Of a DNA stretch of 64,000 nt, positions 28,459 through 39,914 are shown in pieces. The first letter of the stretch is position 1; each line of letters opens with the position of its first letter. Source of the DNA: Paraphotobacterium marinum (GTDB lineage: Bacteria > Pseudomonadota > Gammaproteobacteria > Enterobacterales > Vibrionaceae); assembly GCF_002216855.1 (NCBI RefSeq), contig NZ_CP022355.1, forward strand, positions 124,001 through 188,000, written 5' to 3'. Under the pieces are notes generated by a model. That model was not told the origin of the DNA. It was given only the letters and a program-made list of their open reading frames with translations, and ran no database searches. The position numbers and the translations under genes were made by a program.

Positions 28459-30801
28459 TTAGGCAACTTCCATACCCTGGGGATTGTTTATAAGTGCCAA
28501 AGACAAAACCTCATCAATCCACTGAACACATTTTATATTTAAATCAGCTTTTACATTTTCAGGAATTTCTTCAAGATCTCTTTCATTTTCTTTTGGTATA
28601 ATAACTAATTTAATACCACCACGATGCGCAGCTAAAAGTTTCTCTTTAAGACCTCCAATTGGCAAAACTTCTCCTCTAAGCGTAATTTCGCCTGTCATAG
28701 CTACTTCAGAGTTGACTGGATTACCTGTCAAACTTGAGACAAGAGCCGTACACATAGCTATACCAGCACTAGGGCCATCTTTTGGTGTAGCACCTTCAGG
28801 TACATGCACATGGATATCTCTCTTCTCATAAAAATCACTGTTAATACCTAACTTCTCACTTCTCGAACGAACGACAGTCATTGCTGCTTGAATTGACTCT
28901 TGCATCACATCACCAAGAGAGCCAGTATAAGTTAACTTCCCTTTCCCAATCATCGATTCGGTCTCAATTGTTAAAAGGTCACCACCAACTTCTGTCCAAG
29001 CTAAACCAGTAACTTGACCGACTCTATTTTCATTTTCTGCTTTTCCATAATCGAATCGCTGAACTCCTAAATAATCCTTTAGGTTGTCCAACTCAATATG
29101 AACGTTCTTCATCTTTTGATTTAATAATATTTCTTTAACAGCTTTTCGACAAAGCTTAGAAATTTCTCTTTCTAACCCTCTAACGCCGGCCTCTCTTGTA
29201 TAGTAACGAATTATTCCCAAAAGAGCAGAGTCATCTATAGTAATTTCATCTTTTTTCAGACCATTTCTTTCAATCTGTTTATCGAGAAGATGATTTTTTG
29301 CTATATTTAATTTTTCATCCTCTGTATAACCTGATAATCGAATAACTTCCATACGATCCAGTAAAGGTCCTGGAATAGTCATAGAATTCGATGTGGCTAC
29401 GAACATTACGTCTGAAAGATCATAATCAACTTCCAAATAGTGATCATTAAATGCATTATTTTGTTCCGGATCCAAGACCTCAAGTAATGCCGAAGCAGGA
29501 TCTCCCCTCATATCAGATGACATTTTATCAATTTCATCGAGTAAAAATAGTGGATTTTTGACTTCAACTTTTGTCATTTTTTGAATAATTTTACCCGGCA
29601 TAGAGCCAATATAAGTTCGTCTATGCCCTCTTATTTCAGCTTCGTCTCTAACACCACCCAGAGCCATTCTCACATATTTTCGACCAGTTGCTTTTGCTAT
29701 AGACTGACCGAGTGAAGTTTTTCCGACACCAGGGGGTCCAACTAAACATAATATGGGACCTTTTAATTTGTTTATCCTACTTTGTACAGCAAGGTACTCT
29801 AAAATTCTTTCTTTTACTCTCTCAAGACCGTAATGATCTTCATTTAAAATATATTCAGCTTTACTTAAATCTTTTTTAACTTTCGACCTTTTAAACCACG
29901 GTACAGCAGTCATCCACTCTATGTAACTTCTCACGACAGTAGCTTCAGCAGACATAGGTGACATCATTTTAAGCTTGTTTAGTTCTTGTTCTGTTTTATT
30001 CAGAGCTTCTTTTGGCATTTTTGATTTTGAAATTTTATTTTTTAATTGTTCAAATTCATCCGGCACATCATCAAGTTCTCCAAGCTCCTTTTGTATAGCC
30101 TTCATTTGTTCATTCAAATAATATTCTTTTTGACTTTTTTCCATTTGTTTTTTTACTCGACCACGAATTTTTTTCTCAACTTCGAGTATCTCTACTTCAG
30201 ATTCCATGAGTGCCATTAAAAATTCAAGACGCTCTCTAATATCGTTTATTTCAAGAACTTTTTGCTTATCTTCCATTTTAAGTGGCATATGAGCTGCAAT
30301 AGTATCAGCAAGTCGTGACAAATCATCAATTCCATTTAAAGAAGTTAAAACTTCAGGTGGAATCTTTTTATTTAATTTCACAAAATTCTCAAACTGATTA
30401 ATAACAGTTCTTAAAAGGACATCTTGATCTTTTTCATCAATCTCAATTTCATTAACTATTTTTGTTTGACCCAAGAAATAATCATCATCAGATAAATTGA
30501 TAAGCTTAACTCTATTTTTACCCTCAACTAGAACTTTAACTGTACCATCTGGAAGTTTTAATAACTGAAGTATTGTAGCTATCGTTCCAATTTCATATAA
30601 ATTATCTTTTATTGGATCTTCTTCTGAAGCATCTCTTTGAGCAATTAACAAGATTTCTTTATTAGAATTCATTGCTGCTTCTAAACAACGAATAGACTTT
30701 TCTCGTCCAACAAACAAAGGAATAACCATGTAAGGATAGACCACTACATCTCTTAAAGGTAAAACTGGAATGTCATTCACTTCAGAACGCTCTAAATTCA
30801 T
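28459..30801 (-). CDS. lon: ATP-dependent protease Lon
   Basis: Cytoplasmic AAA+ serine protease for damaged and regulatory proteins, 780 aa (E. coli 784). N-terminal substrate-binding domain ([20 protein letters not shown]), Walker [13 protein letters not shown] (about residue 355), Walker [11 protein letters not shown], and the C-terminal protease domain with the catalytic Ser in [11 protein letters not shown] and Lys in [14 protein letters not shown]. Frame intact. The gene follows clpX after a terminator. Confidence 0.98.
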   Translation of the reverse strand: MNLERSEVNDIPVLPLRDVVVYPYMVIPLFVGREKSIRCLEAAMNSNKEILLIAQRDASEEDPIKDNLYEIGTIATILQLLKLPDGTVKVLVEGKNRVKLINLSDDDYFLGQTKIVNEIEIDEKDQDVLLRTVINQFENFVKLNKKIPPEVLTSLNGIDDLSRLADTIAAHMPLKMEDKQKVLEINDIRERLEFLMALMESEVEILEVEKKIRGRVKKQMEKSQKEYYLNEQMKAIQKELGELDDVPDEFEQLKNKISKSKMPKEALNKTEQELNKLKMMSPMSAEATVVRSYIEWMTAVPWFKRSKVKKDLSKAEYILNEDHYGLERVKERILEYLAVQSRINKLKGPILCLVGPPGVGKTSLGQSIAKATGRKYVRMALGGVRDEAEIRGHRRTYIGSMPGKIIQKMTKVEVKNPLFLLDEIDKMSSDMRGDPASALLEVLDPEQNNAFNDHYLEVDYDLSDVMFVATSNSMTIPGPLLDRMEVIRLSGYTEDEKLNIAKNHLLDKQIERNGLKKDEITIDDSALLGIIRYYTREAGVRGLEREISKLCRKAVKEILLNQKMKNVHIELDNLKDYLGVQRFDYGKAENENRVGQVTGLAWTEVGGDLLTIETESMIGKGKLTYTGSLGDVMQESIQAAMTVVRSRSEKLGINSDFYEKRDIHVHVPEGATPKDGPSAGIAMCTALVSSLTGNPVNSEVAMTGEITLRGEVLPIGGLKEKLLAAHRGGIKLVIIPKENERDLEEIPENVKADLNIKCVQWIDEVLSLALINNPQGMEVA

Positions 30802-30874
30802 ACATTTTCCTACTTTTTAAAATCTAATTAGTTATAATATTGTGCCTATTTTCATTTTTTCAATATAGAAACAA

Positions 30875-30905
30875 AAAAAGTTGAGAATAAAACTCTCAAC
30901 TTTTT
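30875..30905 (-). terminator. terminator of clpX
   Basis: 12-bp stem AAAAAGTTGAGA (30875-30886) / complement (30894-30905), loop 7 nt. On the minus strand the second arm runs into seven T, a classic terminator between clpX and lon. T residues follow on the plus strand as well. Confidence 0.85.
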
Positions 30906-30932
30906 GGTTTTTTAAAAAAATACGTTATGATT

Positions 30933-32210
30933 TCATATCACACTTTGATCATCAACATTTTCGTATATTTTGTAGGGGTTAGACTCACCACTCACAACAG
31001 ATGAATCGATAACAACTTTAGACACATTTTCTTCAGAGGGCAAATCATACATAGTATCTAATAAAATACTTTCAATAATCGAGCGCAATCCCCTAGCACC
31101 AGTTTTTCTTTCGAGAGCTTTCTTAGCTATTGCATTGATAGCATCATCTCTAAATTCTAATTCGACACCTTCTAAACTAAATAAAGTTTTATATTGTTTG
31201 GTGAGTGAATTCTTTGGTTCCGTCAAGATTTGAACAAGCGCCTCTAAATCCAATTCATTTAGGACCGCAGTAACAGGTAGCCTACCAATAAACTCTGGTA
31301 TTAAGCCAAATTTAATTAGATCTTCCGGCTCTACTTTTTCTAGTATTTGACTCTCACTCGAATTTTTATCTTTAATTTTTACCGTTGCGGAAAAACCAAT
31401 ACCTGAAGATGTGGAAAGCCTATTGTCAATTACTTTATCTAACCCAGCAAATGCACCACCACAAATAAACAATATTTTTGAGGTATCAACTTGTAAGAAT
31501 TCTTGTTGAGGATGCTTTCTTCCACCTTGTGGTGGAACTGATGCTACTGTTCCCTCGATAAGTTTTAAAAGAGCTTGCTGAACTCCTTCACCAGAAACAT
31601 CTCTAGTAATTGAAGGGTTATCCGATTTTTTCGATATTTTATCTATTTCATCAACATATACGATGCCTCTTTCAGCTTTTTTAACATCATAATCACATTT
31701 TTGAAGTAGCTTTTGAATAATGTTTTCTACATCTTCACCCACATAACCTGCCTCAGTTAATGTAGTTGCATCAGCAATTGTGAAAGGTACATCTAACATT
31801 CTAGCTAGTGTTTCTGCTAAAAGTGTTTTACCACTTCCGGTAGGGCCAATAAATAAAATATTACTCTTACCCAATTCAACATCATTGCTACCATCATGTT
31901 TAAGATTTTTCAAACGTTTATAGTGATTATATACTGCTACGGAAAGCACTTTTTTAGCGTGTTCTTGACCAATTACATATTCATCAAGATTTTCTCTAAT
32001 TTCTTTTGGTGTTGGTAATTTATTATTTGAGTAGTCTTCAGAGCTTTTTTCTTTAATTTCTTCTCTAATAATATCATTACACAAGTCAACACATTCATCA
32101 CAAATATATACTGATGGTCCAGCTATTAATTTTTTTACCTCATGCTGACTTTTCCCACAAAAGGAACAATAAAGCAATTTACCGTTATTATCTTTAGGAA
32201 GATCTGTCAT
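30933..32210 (-). CDS. clpX: ATP-dependent Clp protease ATPase subunit ClpX
   Basis: AAA+ unfoldase of ClpXP, 425 aa. N-terminal C4 zinc-binding domain ([11 protein letters not shown] and [10 protein letters not shown]), Walker [18 protein letters not shown], Walker [13 protein letters not shown], the pore loop [10 protein letters not shown] and the ClpP-binding IGF-type loop (here [11 protein letters not shown]). Frame intact. In a clpP-clpX operon with 67 bp between. Confidence 0.98.
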   Translation of the reverse strand: MTDLPKDNNGKLLYCSFCGKSQHEVKKLIAGPSVYICDECVDLCNDIIREEIKEKSSEDYSNNKLPTPKEIRENLDEYVIGQEHAKKVLSVAVYNHYKRLKNLKHDGSNDVELGKSNILFIGPTGSGKTLLAETLARMLDVPFTIADATTLTEAGYVGEDVENIIQKLLQKCDYDVKKAERGIVYVDEIDKISKKSDNPSITRDVSGEGVQQALLKLIEGTVASVPPQGGRKHPQQEFLQVDTSKILFICGGAFAGLDKVIDNRLSTSSGIGFSATVKIKDKNSSESQILEKVEPEDLIKFGLIPEFIGRLPVTAVLNELDLEALVQILTEPKNSLTKQYKTLFSLEGVELEFRDDAINAIAKKALERKTGARGLRSIIESILLDTMYDLPSEENVSKVVIDSSVVSGESNPYKIYENVDDQSVI

Positions 32211-32277
32211 TAAAAGCCTCTTGTTTTTTTATGTAGTTATATTATTTTATACTATCAACTTAAAAGATTCATATTTT

Positions 32278-32895
32278 TTAAACACGGCGTGTCAAAATTG
32301 AATCAACTAAACCATACTCTACTGACTCTTGGGCTGATAGAAAGTTATCTCTGTCAGTATCTTTCTCAATCACATCTAAAGTTTGACCAGTATGCTCAGC
32401 TAACAATTTATTTAATTTATGTTTAATAGATAGTATTTCTTGCGCATGTATCTGAATATCAGAAGCTTGTCCTTGAAATCCTCCAAGCGGTTGATGAATC
32501 ATGACTCTGGAGTTTGGTAATACATATCTTTTACCCTTTTCTCCTCCTGCAAGAAGAAACGCACCCATTGAAGCGGCTTGTCCCATACATACGGTACTAA
32601 CATTTGGTTTGATGAACTGCATAGTATCATAAATAGACATACCAGCGGTTACTGATCCGCCAGGAGAGTTAATATATAAATAGATGTCTTTTTCAGGGTT
32701 TTCAGATTCTAAAAAAAGCAATTGCGCAACAACCAAATTAGCCATATGATCTTCTACTTGACCAGTTAAGAATATAACACGATCTTTCAGAAGTCGCGAA
32801 TATATATCATAAGAACGCTCGCCTCTGGAGGTTTGCTCTACAACCATTGGGACCAATGCACCCATTTCTGGAAAATTCTCATTGACTTTATTCAT
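32278..32895 (-). CDS. clpP: ATP-dependent Clp protease proteolytic subunit ClpP
   Basis: Serine peptidase of ClpXP, 205 aa with a short propeptide. Catalytic triad visible: Ser in [16 protein letters not shown], His in [15 protein letters not shown] and Asp in [15 protein letters not shown]. The N-terminal [20 protein letters not shown] is conserved. Upstream of clpX and downstream of tig. Confidence 0.98.
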   Translation of the reverse strand: MNKVNENFPEMGALVPMVVEQTSRGERSYDIYSRLLKDRVIFLTGQVEDHMANLVVAQLLFLESENPEKDIYLYINSPGGSVTAGMSIYDTMQFIKPNVSTVCMGQAASMGAFLLAGGEKGKRYVLPNSRVMIHQPLGGFQGQASDIQIHAQEILSIKHKLNKLLAEHTGQTLDVIEKDTDRDNFLSAQESVEYGLVDSILTRRV

Positions 32896-32907
32896 AATTA
32901 TCCTTAA

Positions 32908-32942
32908 AAAATTAATGATTCGAGTTTATTCTTCGAATCATT
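32908..32942 (-). terminator. terminator of tig (hairpin between tig and clpP)
   Basis: Perfect 10-bp stem AATGATTCGA (32914-32923) / complement (32933-32942), loop 9. On the minus strand AA and then six T follow. A second hairpin, GGTATAAA 32961-32968 / 32982-32989, lies just upstream without a T-run. Confidence 0.75.
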
Positions 32943-33003
32943 ATATCTAAATTGAATTTAGGTATAAACTCAAAAAAAAGATTTATACCAATCAATATCA
33001 CGT

Positions 33004-34296
33004 TTATTTTTTCATTAACTCATTGAAACTAAATTCTTTTTCAGTTATTTGAGCTGATGATAGAATTTTATCAATAGCTTCTTCTTCTAATGCAAGATTT
33101 TTCATATTATTAAATATTTTTTCATCTTTATTATAATATTCAATTACTTCACTTGGGTCTTCATAAGCGGACGCTATATCAGCAATTAATTCTTTTGTTT
33201 TCGTATCATCTGCTTCAATTTTTTCCTGCTTAATAAACTCACCTAAAAGTAAACCAATACTGACTCTTTTCTTAGCTTGCTCTGAAAAAATTTCATTTGG
33301 AAGTTCAGGAGTATTTTTCATATTACCTCCGAATTGTTGCAAAGCTTGCTTTTTTAGAACTTCTATTTCTTGATCAATTAGGGCTTTAGGAATATCGATT
33401 TCATTATTTTCAAGTAAACCATTAAGAGCCATGTCTTTAATTTTATTTTTTATAGTTTGCTTCAGTTCTCGGTTCATGTTTTTTTCAATTTCAGTTTTCA
33501 GTGCAGCAATACCACCTTCTTTAATACCAAACTTTAAAGCAAAATCATCGTCTAATTTAGGAAGTTCCCTCGTCAGAACATCTAATACTTCAATTGAAAA
33601 TACTGCTGTTTTTCCTTTAAGGTTCTCTGCATGATAATCTTCTGGAAATTGAGTTTCAACATCAAACTTATCACCTTTAATATGTCCGACAATGCCGTCT
33701 TCAAATCCAGGTATCATTTTTCCTTGGCCCATTTCTAATTCAAAACTCTCTGCTTTTCCTCCATCAAAAACTTCACCATCAATTTTACCTTCAAAATTTA
33801 TTTTTACTTTTGAATTATGGTCAACCTTATCATTAGACTCTTTCCATGAGCTTTGTTGTTTTTGAAGAGTTTCAATCATTTCATCTATGTCAGAATCACT
33901 TATGCTACAAGTTGGCTTTTCTACTTTTATTTTATCTAGTCCAGAAATTGTAACTTCAGGATAAACTTCAAATGTTGCTTTAAATACTAAATCAGAATCT
34001 TTTTTTATTTCTTCAGGAGTAAACGTTGGTGCTCCAGCAGGGTTTAATTTTTCTTGCATAATTGCATCAAAAAAATGTTTTTGCATCAATTCGTTTAAAA
34101 CATCTTGTCTTACTGAAGATTCGTACATTCTAGAAACCATTGATAAAGGTGCTTTGCCTTTCCTAAATCCATCAAATTGTTTGTTTTTTGAAATTTTCTT
34201 TAATTCACTAACAATCGTTTTTTCAATAATTTCAGACGGAACAGTGATTTTTAATTGACGTTCTAGCCCTTCAGTTGTTTCCATAGTTACTTGCAT
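33004..34296 (-). CDS. tig: trigger factor
   Basis: Ribosome-bound chaperone and peptidyl-prolyl isomerase, 430 aa. The ribosome-binding signature FDGFRKGKAPLSMV is at about residues 41-54. The FKBP-type PPIase domain (about 150-245, VKINFEGKIDGEVFDGGKAE) and the C-terminal chaperone arms follow. The start MQVTMETTEGLERQLKI aligns with the E. coli start. First gene of the tig-clpP-clpX-lon-hupB-ppiD cluster. Confidence 0.97.
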   Translation of the reverse strand: MQVTMETTEGLERQLKITVPSEIIEKTIVSELKKISKNKQFDGFRKGKAPLSMVSRMYESSVRQDVLNELMQKHFFDAIMQEKLNPAGAPTFTPEEIKKDSDLVFKATFEVYPEVTISGLDKIKVEKPTCSISDSDIDEMIETLQKQQSSWKESNDKVDHNSKVKINFEGKIDGEVFDGGKAESFELEMGQGKMIPGFEDGIVGHIKGDKFDVETQFPEDYHAENLKGKTAVFSIEVLDVLTRELPKLDDDFALKFGIKEGGIAALKTEIEKNMNRELKQTIKNKIKDMALNGLLENNEIDIPKALIDQEIEVLKKQALQQFGGNMKNTPELPNEIFSEQAKKRVSIGLLLGEFIKQEKIEADDTKTKELIADIASAYEDPSEVIEYYNKDEKIFNNMKNLALEEEAIDKILSSAQITEKEFSFNELMKK

Positions 34297-34439
34297 TTTT
34301 AACCTCTAATAACCTGTTCAGGTAAAATATTTGTGTAATTTACTTAAATAAATAGGTTGTAATACTAACATAATTTAAATAAAGATAAAATATCAAACCT
34401 TAGTAACAAGACTTAATATTGAAAAGTGGGTTAATTTTT

Positions 34440-35228
34440 TTACTTAGAAAATCCACACTGAATTAAAAAATTCATAAAACCATACTCTTTCAACCACTCG
34501 AACTGTTCCATCGAGTTTACTAAAAACCTTCCAACAAAATTTACTCCATGTCCTTTCATTGAATAAACTTCATTTTTATATCTTGGAATTAATAACATCC
34601 ATCTTTCTGTTAAAAGTATATTATATGGAAAACACTCAACAAAACCATTTACTGTTGATGATGTATAAAGATCAAAGTCTGACATAACACTCAAATAGTG
34701 ACTGTAAAGTTCTTCTGCATTTAATTGATCTAACAATAATAAATTATGTTTAAAAGGCAGCGCATTGTTTATAATAACTGATTCAAGAGGCAAATCAGTT
34801 TGTATTAATTGCATGTGTCTATGAGATTGACTTGAACCAGCAGCACGTCCAGAATTAAAAAAGCCTAAAATATTTTGACCTTTAATACCCTTCACCCAGG
34901 CTTTAAAATCAGTTAATTTCAGAGCAGTCGTCTGTGGTATATATTTTGTTGCACAGACCAATAAATGAGGAGTTTTTATAGGGAACTTATTCAGTAAACA
35001 GACATGTTCAGGACCAATATTCTCAACAAATAAATTTGTGTTGTATGGAGGCAAAAATGGATCTTTCAAAGATACTTTAGGATTATGTTTAACTTGCATA
35101 TTATCGGTTTGTAGATTGACAATATAGTTCACGCCTTCGATATTAACTTCTATATCAGTTGTTGTTAGAGGTAATAAATCGCCGGAATTAATGCCATAAC
35201 TGGACTTGATTTTTCCAATTTCCCACAC
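34440..35228 (-). CDS. ATP adenylyltransferase / Ap4A phosphorylase-like HIT protein
   Basis: 262 aa. The His-triad-like motif SSQSHRHMQLI (H-x-H-x-Q) with the upstream GFFNSGRAAGSSQSHRH matches the Ap4A phosphorylase (ATP adenylyltransferase) branch of the HIT superfamily, which splits dinucleoside tetraphosphates with phosphate. N-terminal FLPPYNTNLFVENIGPEHVCLLNKFPI and VCATKYIPQT also fit. The C-terminal domain (VNGFVECFPYNILLTERWMLLIPR) is present. The gene stands alone between tig and tRNA-Arg. Ap4A and similar nucleotides rise in stress; the real substrate is not shown by the sequence. Confidence 0.8.
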   Translation of the reverse strand: MWEIGKIKSSYGINSGDLLPLTTTDIEVNIEGVNYIVNLQTDNMQVKHNPKVSLKDPFLPPYNTNLFVENIGPEHVCLLNKFPIKTPHLLVCATKYIPQTTALKLTDFKAWVKGIKGQNILGFFNSGRAAGSSQSHRHMQLIQTDLPLESVIINNALPFKHNLLLLDQLNAEELYSHYLSVMSDFDLYTSSTVNGFVECFPYNILLTERWMLLIPRYKNEVYSMKGHGVNFVGRFLVNSMEQFEWLKEYGFMNFLIQCGFSK

Positions 35229-35291
35229 TTTCTTAATCCTTTTATTTATAAAATAAAGTAACTCTTTAGTATGAAATTTTCTTGAGGAGAA

Positions 35292-35368
<77 letters not shown>

Positions 35369-35400
35369 TTTTAATGAATTATCTTTAAAAGATGAAATGA

Positions 35401-35428
35401 ATTATACTTATAAAAAAAATATCGTCAA
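35401..35428 (-). promoter_or_regulatory. sigma-70 type promoter of tRNA-Arg
   Basis: On the minus strand TTGACG (35428-35423) and TATAAT (35406-35401) are 16 bp apart. The expected start is some 25 bp before the tRNA 5' end at 35368. Confidence 0.75.
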
Positions 35429-35577
35429 TAAGTTTTATTAAAAAAAAAATTAACTGCTCAATATTAAACCATTCGCTGTTCTGATTAAAGTTAGTTAATA
35501 AACACCGAATTATATTTTATAGAATTGATTTTAAATATTTGAGATAATGGTTAATTATTTATTTATTTGGAAAAGGT

Positions 35578-36435
35578 ATGTCAGCAAAATTACTCAGTGG
35601 TACAATGATTTCATCTTGTATCCAAAATGAAATTCAAAATAGAATCGAAGAAAGAAAAATAAATGGTTTAAGACAACCAGGTCTTGCTGTAATTCTTGTT
35701 GGAGATGATCCTGCTTCTAGAATTTATGTTAATAAAAAAATACAACTTTGTGAAAAAGTAGGCATTCTTTCAAGATCTTACTTTCTTAAGGGTTCTACTA
35801 GTAATAATGAAATAACAAAACTCATTAAAGATTTAAATACTGACGATGATATTGATGGTATATTAATTCAATCACCATTACCTGCTCATATTGACTACAA
35901 TCAAGTTGTTGAATTAATCTCACCACAAAAGGATGTTGACGGTTTTCATCCATATAATATGGGTAGGCTAGTTCTAAGGGACCCCTTATTTAGATCTTGT
36001 ACCCCAAAAGGAATTATAACTTTACTTACCAGGTACAATATACCTATAAAGGGAAAACATGCTGTAATTGTTGGTGCATCTAATATTGTTGGTAGACCTA
36101 TGTCTCTTGAGTTACTAATAAGTGGCGCAACAGTAACCGTTTGTCATCGATTTACTAAAGATTTACCTAAATATGTCGAGCAGGCTGATATATTAATTGC
36201 AGCCGTCGGAAAAGCTAACTTTATAAATGGTAGTTGGATTAAAGAAAACGCCATAGTTGTAGATGTTGGCATCAATCGTGGTGAAGATGGAAAAATTTCT
36301 GGTGACGTTCATTTTGATGAGGCAAGTAAAAAGGCATCATTCATAACCCCAGTTCCAGGTGGGGTTGGTCCAATGACTGTTATATCTTTATTGGAAAATA
36401 CACTCTTAGCGTGCGAGATGCGTGAGCATAATTAA
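35578..36435 (+). CDS. folD: methylenetetrahydrofolate dehydrogenase / cyclohydrolase
   Basis: Bifunctional enzyme of one-carbon metabolism that converts methylene-THF to formyl-THF with NADP. 285 aa. Catalytic region with Lys ([14 protein letters not shown]), [22 protein letters not shown], the Rossmann motif [18 protein letters not shown] and the C-terminal [19 protein letters not shown]. The formyl-THF product supports purine synthesis. Convergent with galU, 1 bp between stops. Confidence 0.97.
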   Translation: MSAKLLSGTMISSCIQNEIQNRIEERKINGLRQPGLAVILVGDDPASRIYVNKKIQLCEKVGILSRSYFLKGSTSNNEITKLIKDLNTDDDIDGILIQSPLPAHIDYNQVVELISPQKDVDGFHPYNMGRLVLRDPLFRSCTPKGIITLLTRYNIPIKGKHAVIVGASNIVGRPMSLELLISGATVTVCHRFTKDLPKYVEQADILIAAVGKANFINGSWIKENAIVVDVGINRGEDGKISGDVHFDEASKKASFITPVPGGVGPMTVISLLENTLLACEMREHN

Positions 36436-36436
36436 A

Positions 36437-37324
36437 TTAAGAATTTTTTAATGAATTTTGAAGAGCATTTTTAAATTTATTTCCCAAGCTAGGATGTTTT
36501 AAAGCATACTCTATATTTGCAGCAAAATATCCTGCTTTATCACCACAATCAAAACTATTACCTATCAATTTATATGCATGTATTTCATGAGTAGTTAGTA
36601 ACACTTTAATAGCATCTGTCAGTTGAATTTCATCACCAGCTCCGACAGGTGTATGTTCTAAAATGTTTAAAATTTCAGCAGGTAATATGTATCTACCAAC
36701 AATTGATAAATTTGAAGGTGCCTTATCTACTGGAGGCTTTTCAATTAAATCATTAACAATACAATTACTATTATTATTTAGACCCACAATTCCATATTTT
36801 TCAACTTCAGAATACTCTACTGGTTCTACCATTATTTGAGGTATACCCTTTGCATTATATAAAGATACCATTTCCGATAAATTTTCTTTTAACAAATCAC
36901 AATTATATTTATTGATTAAAACGTCTGGTAAAACAACAGCAAAAGGGTTATTTTTAACCAAATTTTTAGCACACAAAATAGCATGCCCTAGTCCCTTTGC
37001 GTGACCTTGTCTTACAGACATAATTGTTAAGTCCTGAGGCTTTATTGTCTGTATTTCTGATAGTATCTGTCTTTTTACTCTTTTCTCTAAAGTAGTTTCT
37101 AGTTCAAAAGATAAGTCGAAATGATCTTCAATTGCATTTTTTGAAGAATGTGTAACAAAAATAATATTTCTGATACCCGCGGCGTAGCATTCTTCAACAA
37201 TATATTGTATCAGTGGAATATCAACTACTGGTAACATTTCTTTTGGAATTGCTTTAGTTGCTGGGAGCATTCTTGTACCTAATCCTGCAACAGGTATAAC
37301 AGCAGTATCAATTTTTTTGTTCAT
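36437..37324 (-). CDS. galU: UTP-glucose-1-phosphate uridylyltransferase
   Basis: Makes UDP-glucose for envelope sugars. 295 aa. N-terminal nucleotide-binding signature PVAGLGTRMLPATKAIPKEM, then QGHAKGLGHAILCAK, VVLPDVLI and the EKPP motif. The neighbour rssB is the same as in E. coli. Confidence 0.96.
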   Translation of the reverse strand: MNKKIDTAVIPVAGLGTRMLPATKAIPKEMLPVVDIPLIQYIVEECYAAGIRNIIFVTHSSKNAIEDHFDLSFELETTLEKRVKRQILSEIQTIKPQDLTIMSVRQGHAKGLGHAILCAKNLVKNNPFAVVLPDVLINKYNCDLLKENLSEMVSLYNAKGIPQIMVEPVEYSEVEKYGIVGLNNNSNCIVNDLIEKPPVDKAPSNLSIVGRYILPAEILNILEHTPVGAGDEIQLTDAIKVLLTTHEIHAYKLIGNSFDCGDKAGYFAANIEYALKHPSLGNKFKNALQNSLKNS

Positions 37325-37346
37325 AGTAAGTTCTCAAATTTATATT

Positions 37347-38363
37347 CTAATTTAGCTCAATATTAATTTTACACAGCTTTGCACCTGTGTTAAATGTCAT
37401 AGACCAGTTTTTTAAATCTTGTCTTAATTGAAGATTGCTATATATGTATCCTCTACTGGCCTTAATGTTGCTCAACTCCTTAAGACCATTTGTTTCAAAA
37501 TTAATACCATTAGAAAATAATTTTACTTCATAAGATTGAAAGTTTATAAAACCAATAACCGTTTTGAATTTTTTAGAGTCATTCAGTGTTTTAATATGTA
37601 AGCTTTGTTGCTCAATAAATTTATCTATTCCAGAAAGTAAATCTGATTCATTTCTAGATAAAGAATTATAAAGAGATTTTGAAATTAAAACATTTGAATA
37701 ATTTTTTTCTGTAATTATAGTAATAAAAAATGAAACTTCTCCGTTTTGATGCCAATTATAGTCATATAGAAGAGGTATTGAGTCAACTGTATGTAAATAA
37801 TTAAAATTAAAATTTACTTTACCAAAATTTGATTGATGTTTAGGCATTAAATTTCTAATGAGATTATTTGCAAAATCTGGATGTTCATTAAGATAATCAA
37901 CATGTTTTTCTAATTCTTTTAATTCAGATATATCATTTAGAATTGGCCAAGATAACGCTCCATCAAAATCATTAGATGAACGCTCGAGAGTTACTAAGAT
38001 AGCATCACTAAGTTTAGACAAATCACGGATAGGCTTTATAAAGAAATCTTTAACACCGAACTTTAGAACTGTAGCCACATTATTTAAGTTATCAGTTCCG
38101 GAAATAATTATAACTGGCAACATAGGGTATTGAATAGATACTTCTTCTGTCATCTCAATACCATCAAGTAAAGGCATAGCAAGATCGCTGATTAAAATAT
38201 TCGGAATACTTTCTCTTATTTTAATAAGTCCATCTAATCCATCATATGATAACCTAACCTTTGCTCCCATAGAAATTAAATAATCCGACAAGATTTTTGC
38301 AAAAATCTTGTCGTCTTCAATTATCAAAATATCTATGCCTACTAAGCTTTTATTGTTATCCAT
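37347..38363 (-). CDS. rssB: response regulator RssB (RpoS adaptor)
   Basis: In E. coli RssB delivers the stress sigma factor RpoS to ClpXP. It is 338 aa here, 337 in E. coli. The receiver domain (residues 1-125) has IIEDDKIFAKILSDYL, the phosphorylation Asp in ILISDLAMPLLDG, Ser in PVIIISGTDN and Lys in FFIKPIRDL. The rest is a PP2C-like, inactive effector domain (about 190-338), which diverges strongly. The position directly upstream of galU decides the identity. Implies RpoS is kept. Confidence 0.83.
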   Translation of the reverse strand: MDNNKSLVGIDILIIEDDKIFAKILSDYLISMGAKVRLSYDGLDGLIKIRESIPNILISDLAMPLLDGIEMTEEVSIQYPMLPVIIISGTDNLNNVATVLKFGVKDFFIKPIRDLSKLSDAILVTLERSSNDFDGALSWPILNDISELKELEKHVDYLNEHPDFANNLIRNLMPKHQSNFGKVNFNFNYLHTVDSIPLLYDYNWHQNGEVSFFITIITEKNYSNVLISKSLYNSLSRNESDLLSGIDKFIEQQSLHIKTLNDSKKFKTVIGFINFQSYEVKLFSNGINFETNGLKELSNIKASRGYIYSNLQLRQDLKNWSMTFNTGAKLCKINIELN

Positions 38364-38377
38364 AAAAATTAATATAT

Positions 38378-39895
38378 TTAATTAGATTCATTATAAAGTT
38401 CAATATTTGCTAAATTAATAGAAATCTCTTTTTGTTGAACCGAATCATCATTCCTTAATTGATCGATATAAGATAAATAATCTTTAGTGACATCATTTGT
38501 TATATAATTTCCATTAAATACTGAACATTCAAAGTTTTCTATATGATCACTCTCATTTTTAACCGCTTCAATCAAATCATTTAACTTTTGAAAAATTAAA
38601 CCATCTGCACCAATTAAATTACTTATTTCATCAAGATTTCGATCGTGTGCAATTAATTCATTAGCACTAGGCATATCTATACCATAAACATTTGGGTATC
38701 TTATTTCTGGAGAAGCTGAAGCCAAATATACTTTTTTGGCTCCTGCTTCTCTAGCCATTTCTATAATTTGTTGAGATGTTGTTCCTCTTACAATAGAATC
38801 ATCAACTAAAAGGACATTTTTATTATTAAACTCCGATTGAATGGCATTTAATTTTCGACGCACAGATTTCTTCCTTAATTGCTGGCCTGGCATTATAAAT
38901 GTCCTTCCAACATATCTATTTTTGACGAAACCCTGACGGTATGGCTTATCTAAGACCTGTGCAATTGCTAAAGCACTATCGCAAGATGTCTCTGGAATAG
39001 GTATGACTACATCTATTTCAAGATCTTTGAATTTCTCTTTAATATGCTCCCCTAGCTTATAACCCATGTTCACTCTTGCGCTATATACAGATATACCATC
39101 TATAACCGAATCAGGTCTAGCAAAATAAACATACTCAAAAATACAAGGGGATAACTCAGTTTTTGGTGCGCATATTTTAGAATGGAAAGTGCCATCATTT
39201 TCAATATATATCGCTTCACCAGGTTGAACATCACGCTCAAAATTAAACCCAACAGCATCAAGAGCCACAGACTCAGAAGCAACCATATATTCGATAACTC
39301 CGTTAACTTCTCTTTTACCCAAACATAATGGTCTAATACCAAATGGATCTCTAAAAGCAACAAGGCCCTTATTAATAATTAATGATACAACTGTATATGC
39401 ACCTTTTATAACTTTGTTTAAATCAGTGACGGCGTCAAATACTTCTGTTGCCTCTAATTTATTTTCAGATCTTTTTTCTAAGAAATAGGCAAAAACATTT
39501 AATAATATTTCAGAATCAGAAGTTGTATTCACATGTCTTTTAGCTTCGTCTAATAATAAATTTTTAAGCTCCAAAGCATTAGTCAAATTTCCATTGTGAG
39601 CAAGGCTTATTCCATATGGAGAGTTAACATAAAAAGGCTGTGATTCTGCTGCGCTGGAATTTCCTGCGGTAGGATATCTAACATGACCAATTCCGATATT
39701 ACCCTGCAGTCGTTGCATATGTTTCGCTTGGAAAACATCACAAACTAATCCATTAGCCTTCCTCAATCTAAAGAACCCTTTATCAATTGTCATTATTCCA
39801 GCAGCATCTTGACCACGATGTTGCAAAACTATTAAAGCATCATAAAGAGATTGATTTACCGGAGTGTTTCCAGTAATTCCAACTATACCGCACAT
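38378..39895 (-). CDS. purF: amidophosphoribosyltransferase
   Basis: First committed step of purine synthesis: PRPP + glutamine to phosphoribosylamine. 505 aa. The catalytic Cys follows Met ([10 protein letters not shown]), with the glutaminase motifs [12 protein letters not shown] and [11 protein letters not shown], and the PRPP motif [18 protein letters not shown]. Complete. Downstream of cvpA, 19 bp apart, as in E. coli. Confidence 0.97.
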   Translation of the reverse strand: MCGIVGITGNTPVNQSLYDALIVLQHRGQDAAGIMTIDKGFFRLRKANGLVCDVFQAKHMQRLQGNIGIGHVRYPTAGNSSAAESQPFYVNSPYGISLAHNGNLTNALELKNLLLDEAKRHVNTTSDSEILLNVFAYFLEKRSENKLEATEVFDAVTDLNKVIKGAYTVVSLIINKGLVAFRDPFGIRPLCLGKREVNGVIEYMVASESVALDAVGFNFERDVQPGEAIYIENDGTFHSKICAPKTELSPCIFEYVYFARPDSVIDGISVYSARVNMGYKLGEHIKEKFKDLEIDVVIPIPETSCDSALAIAQVLDKPYRQGFVKNRYVGRTFIMPGQQLRKKSVRRKLNAIQSEFNNKNVLLVDDSIVRGTTSQQIIEMAREAGAKKVYLASASPEIRYPNVYGIDMPSANELIAHDRNLDEISNLIGADGLIFQKLNDLIEAVKNESDHIENFECSVFNGNYITNDVTKDYLSYIDQLRNDDSVQQKEISINLANIELYNESN

Positions 39896-39914
39896 GAAAT
39901 ATATTCCTCACTTA

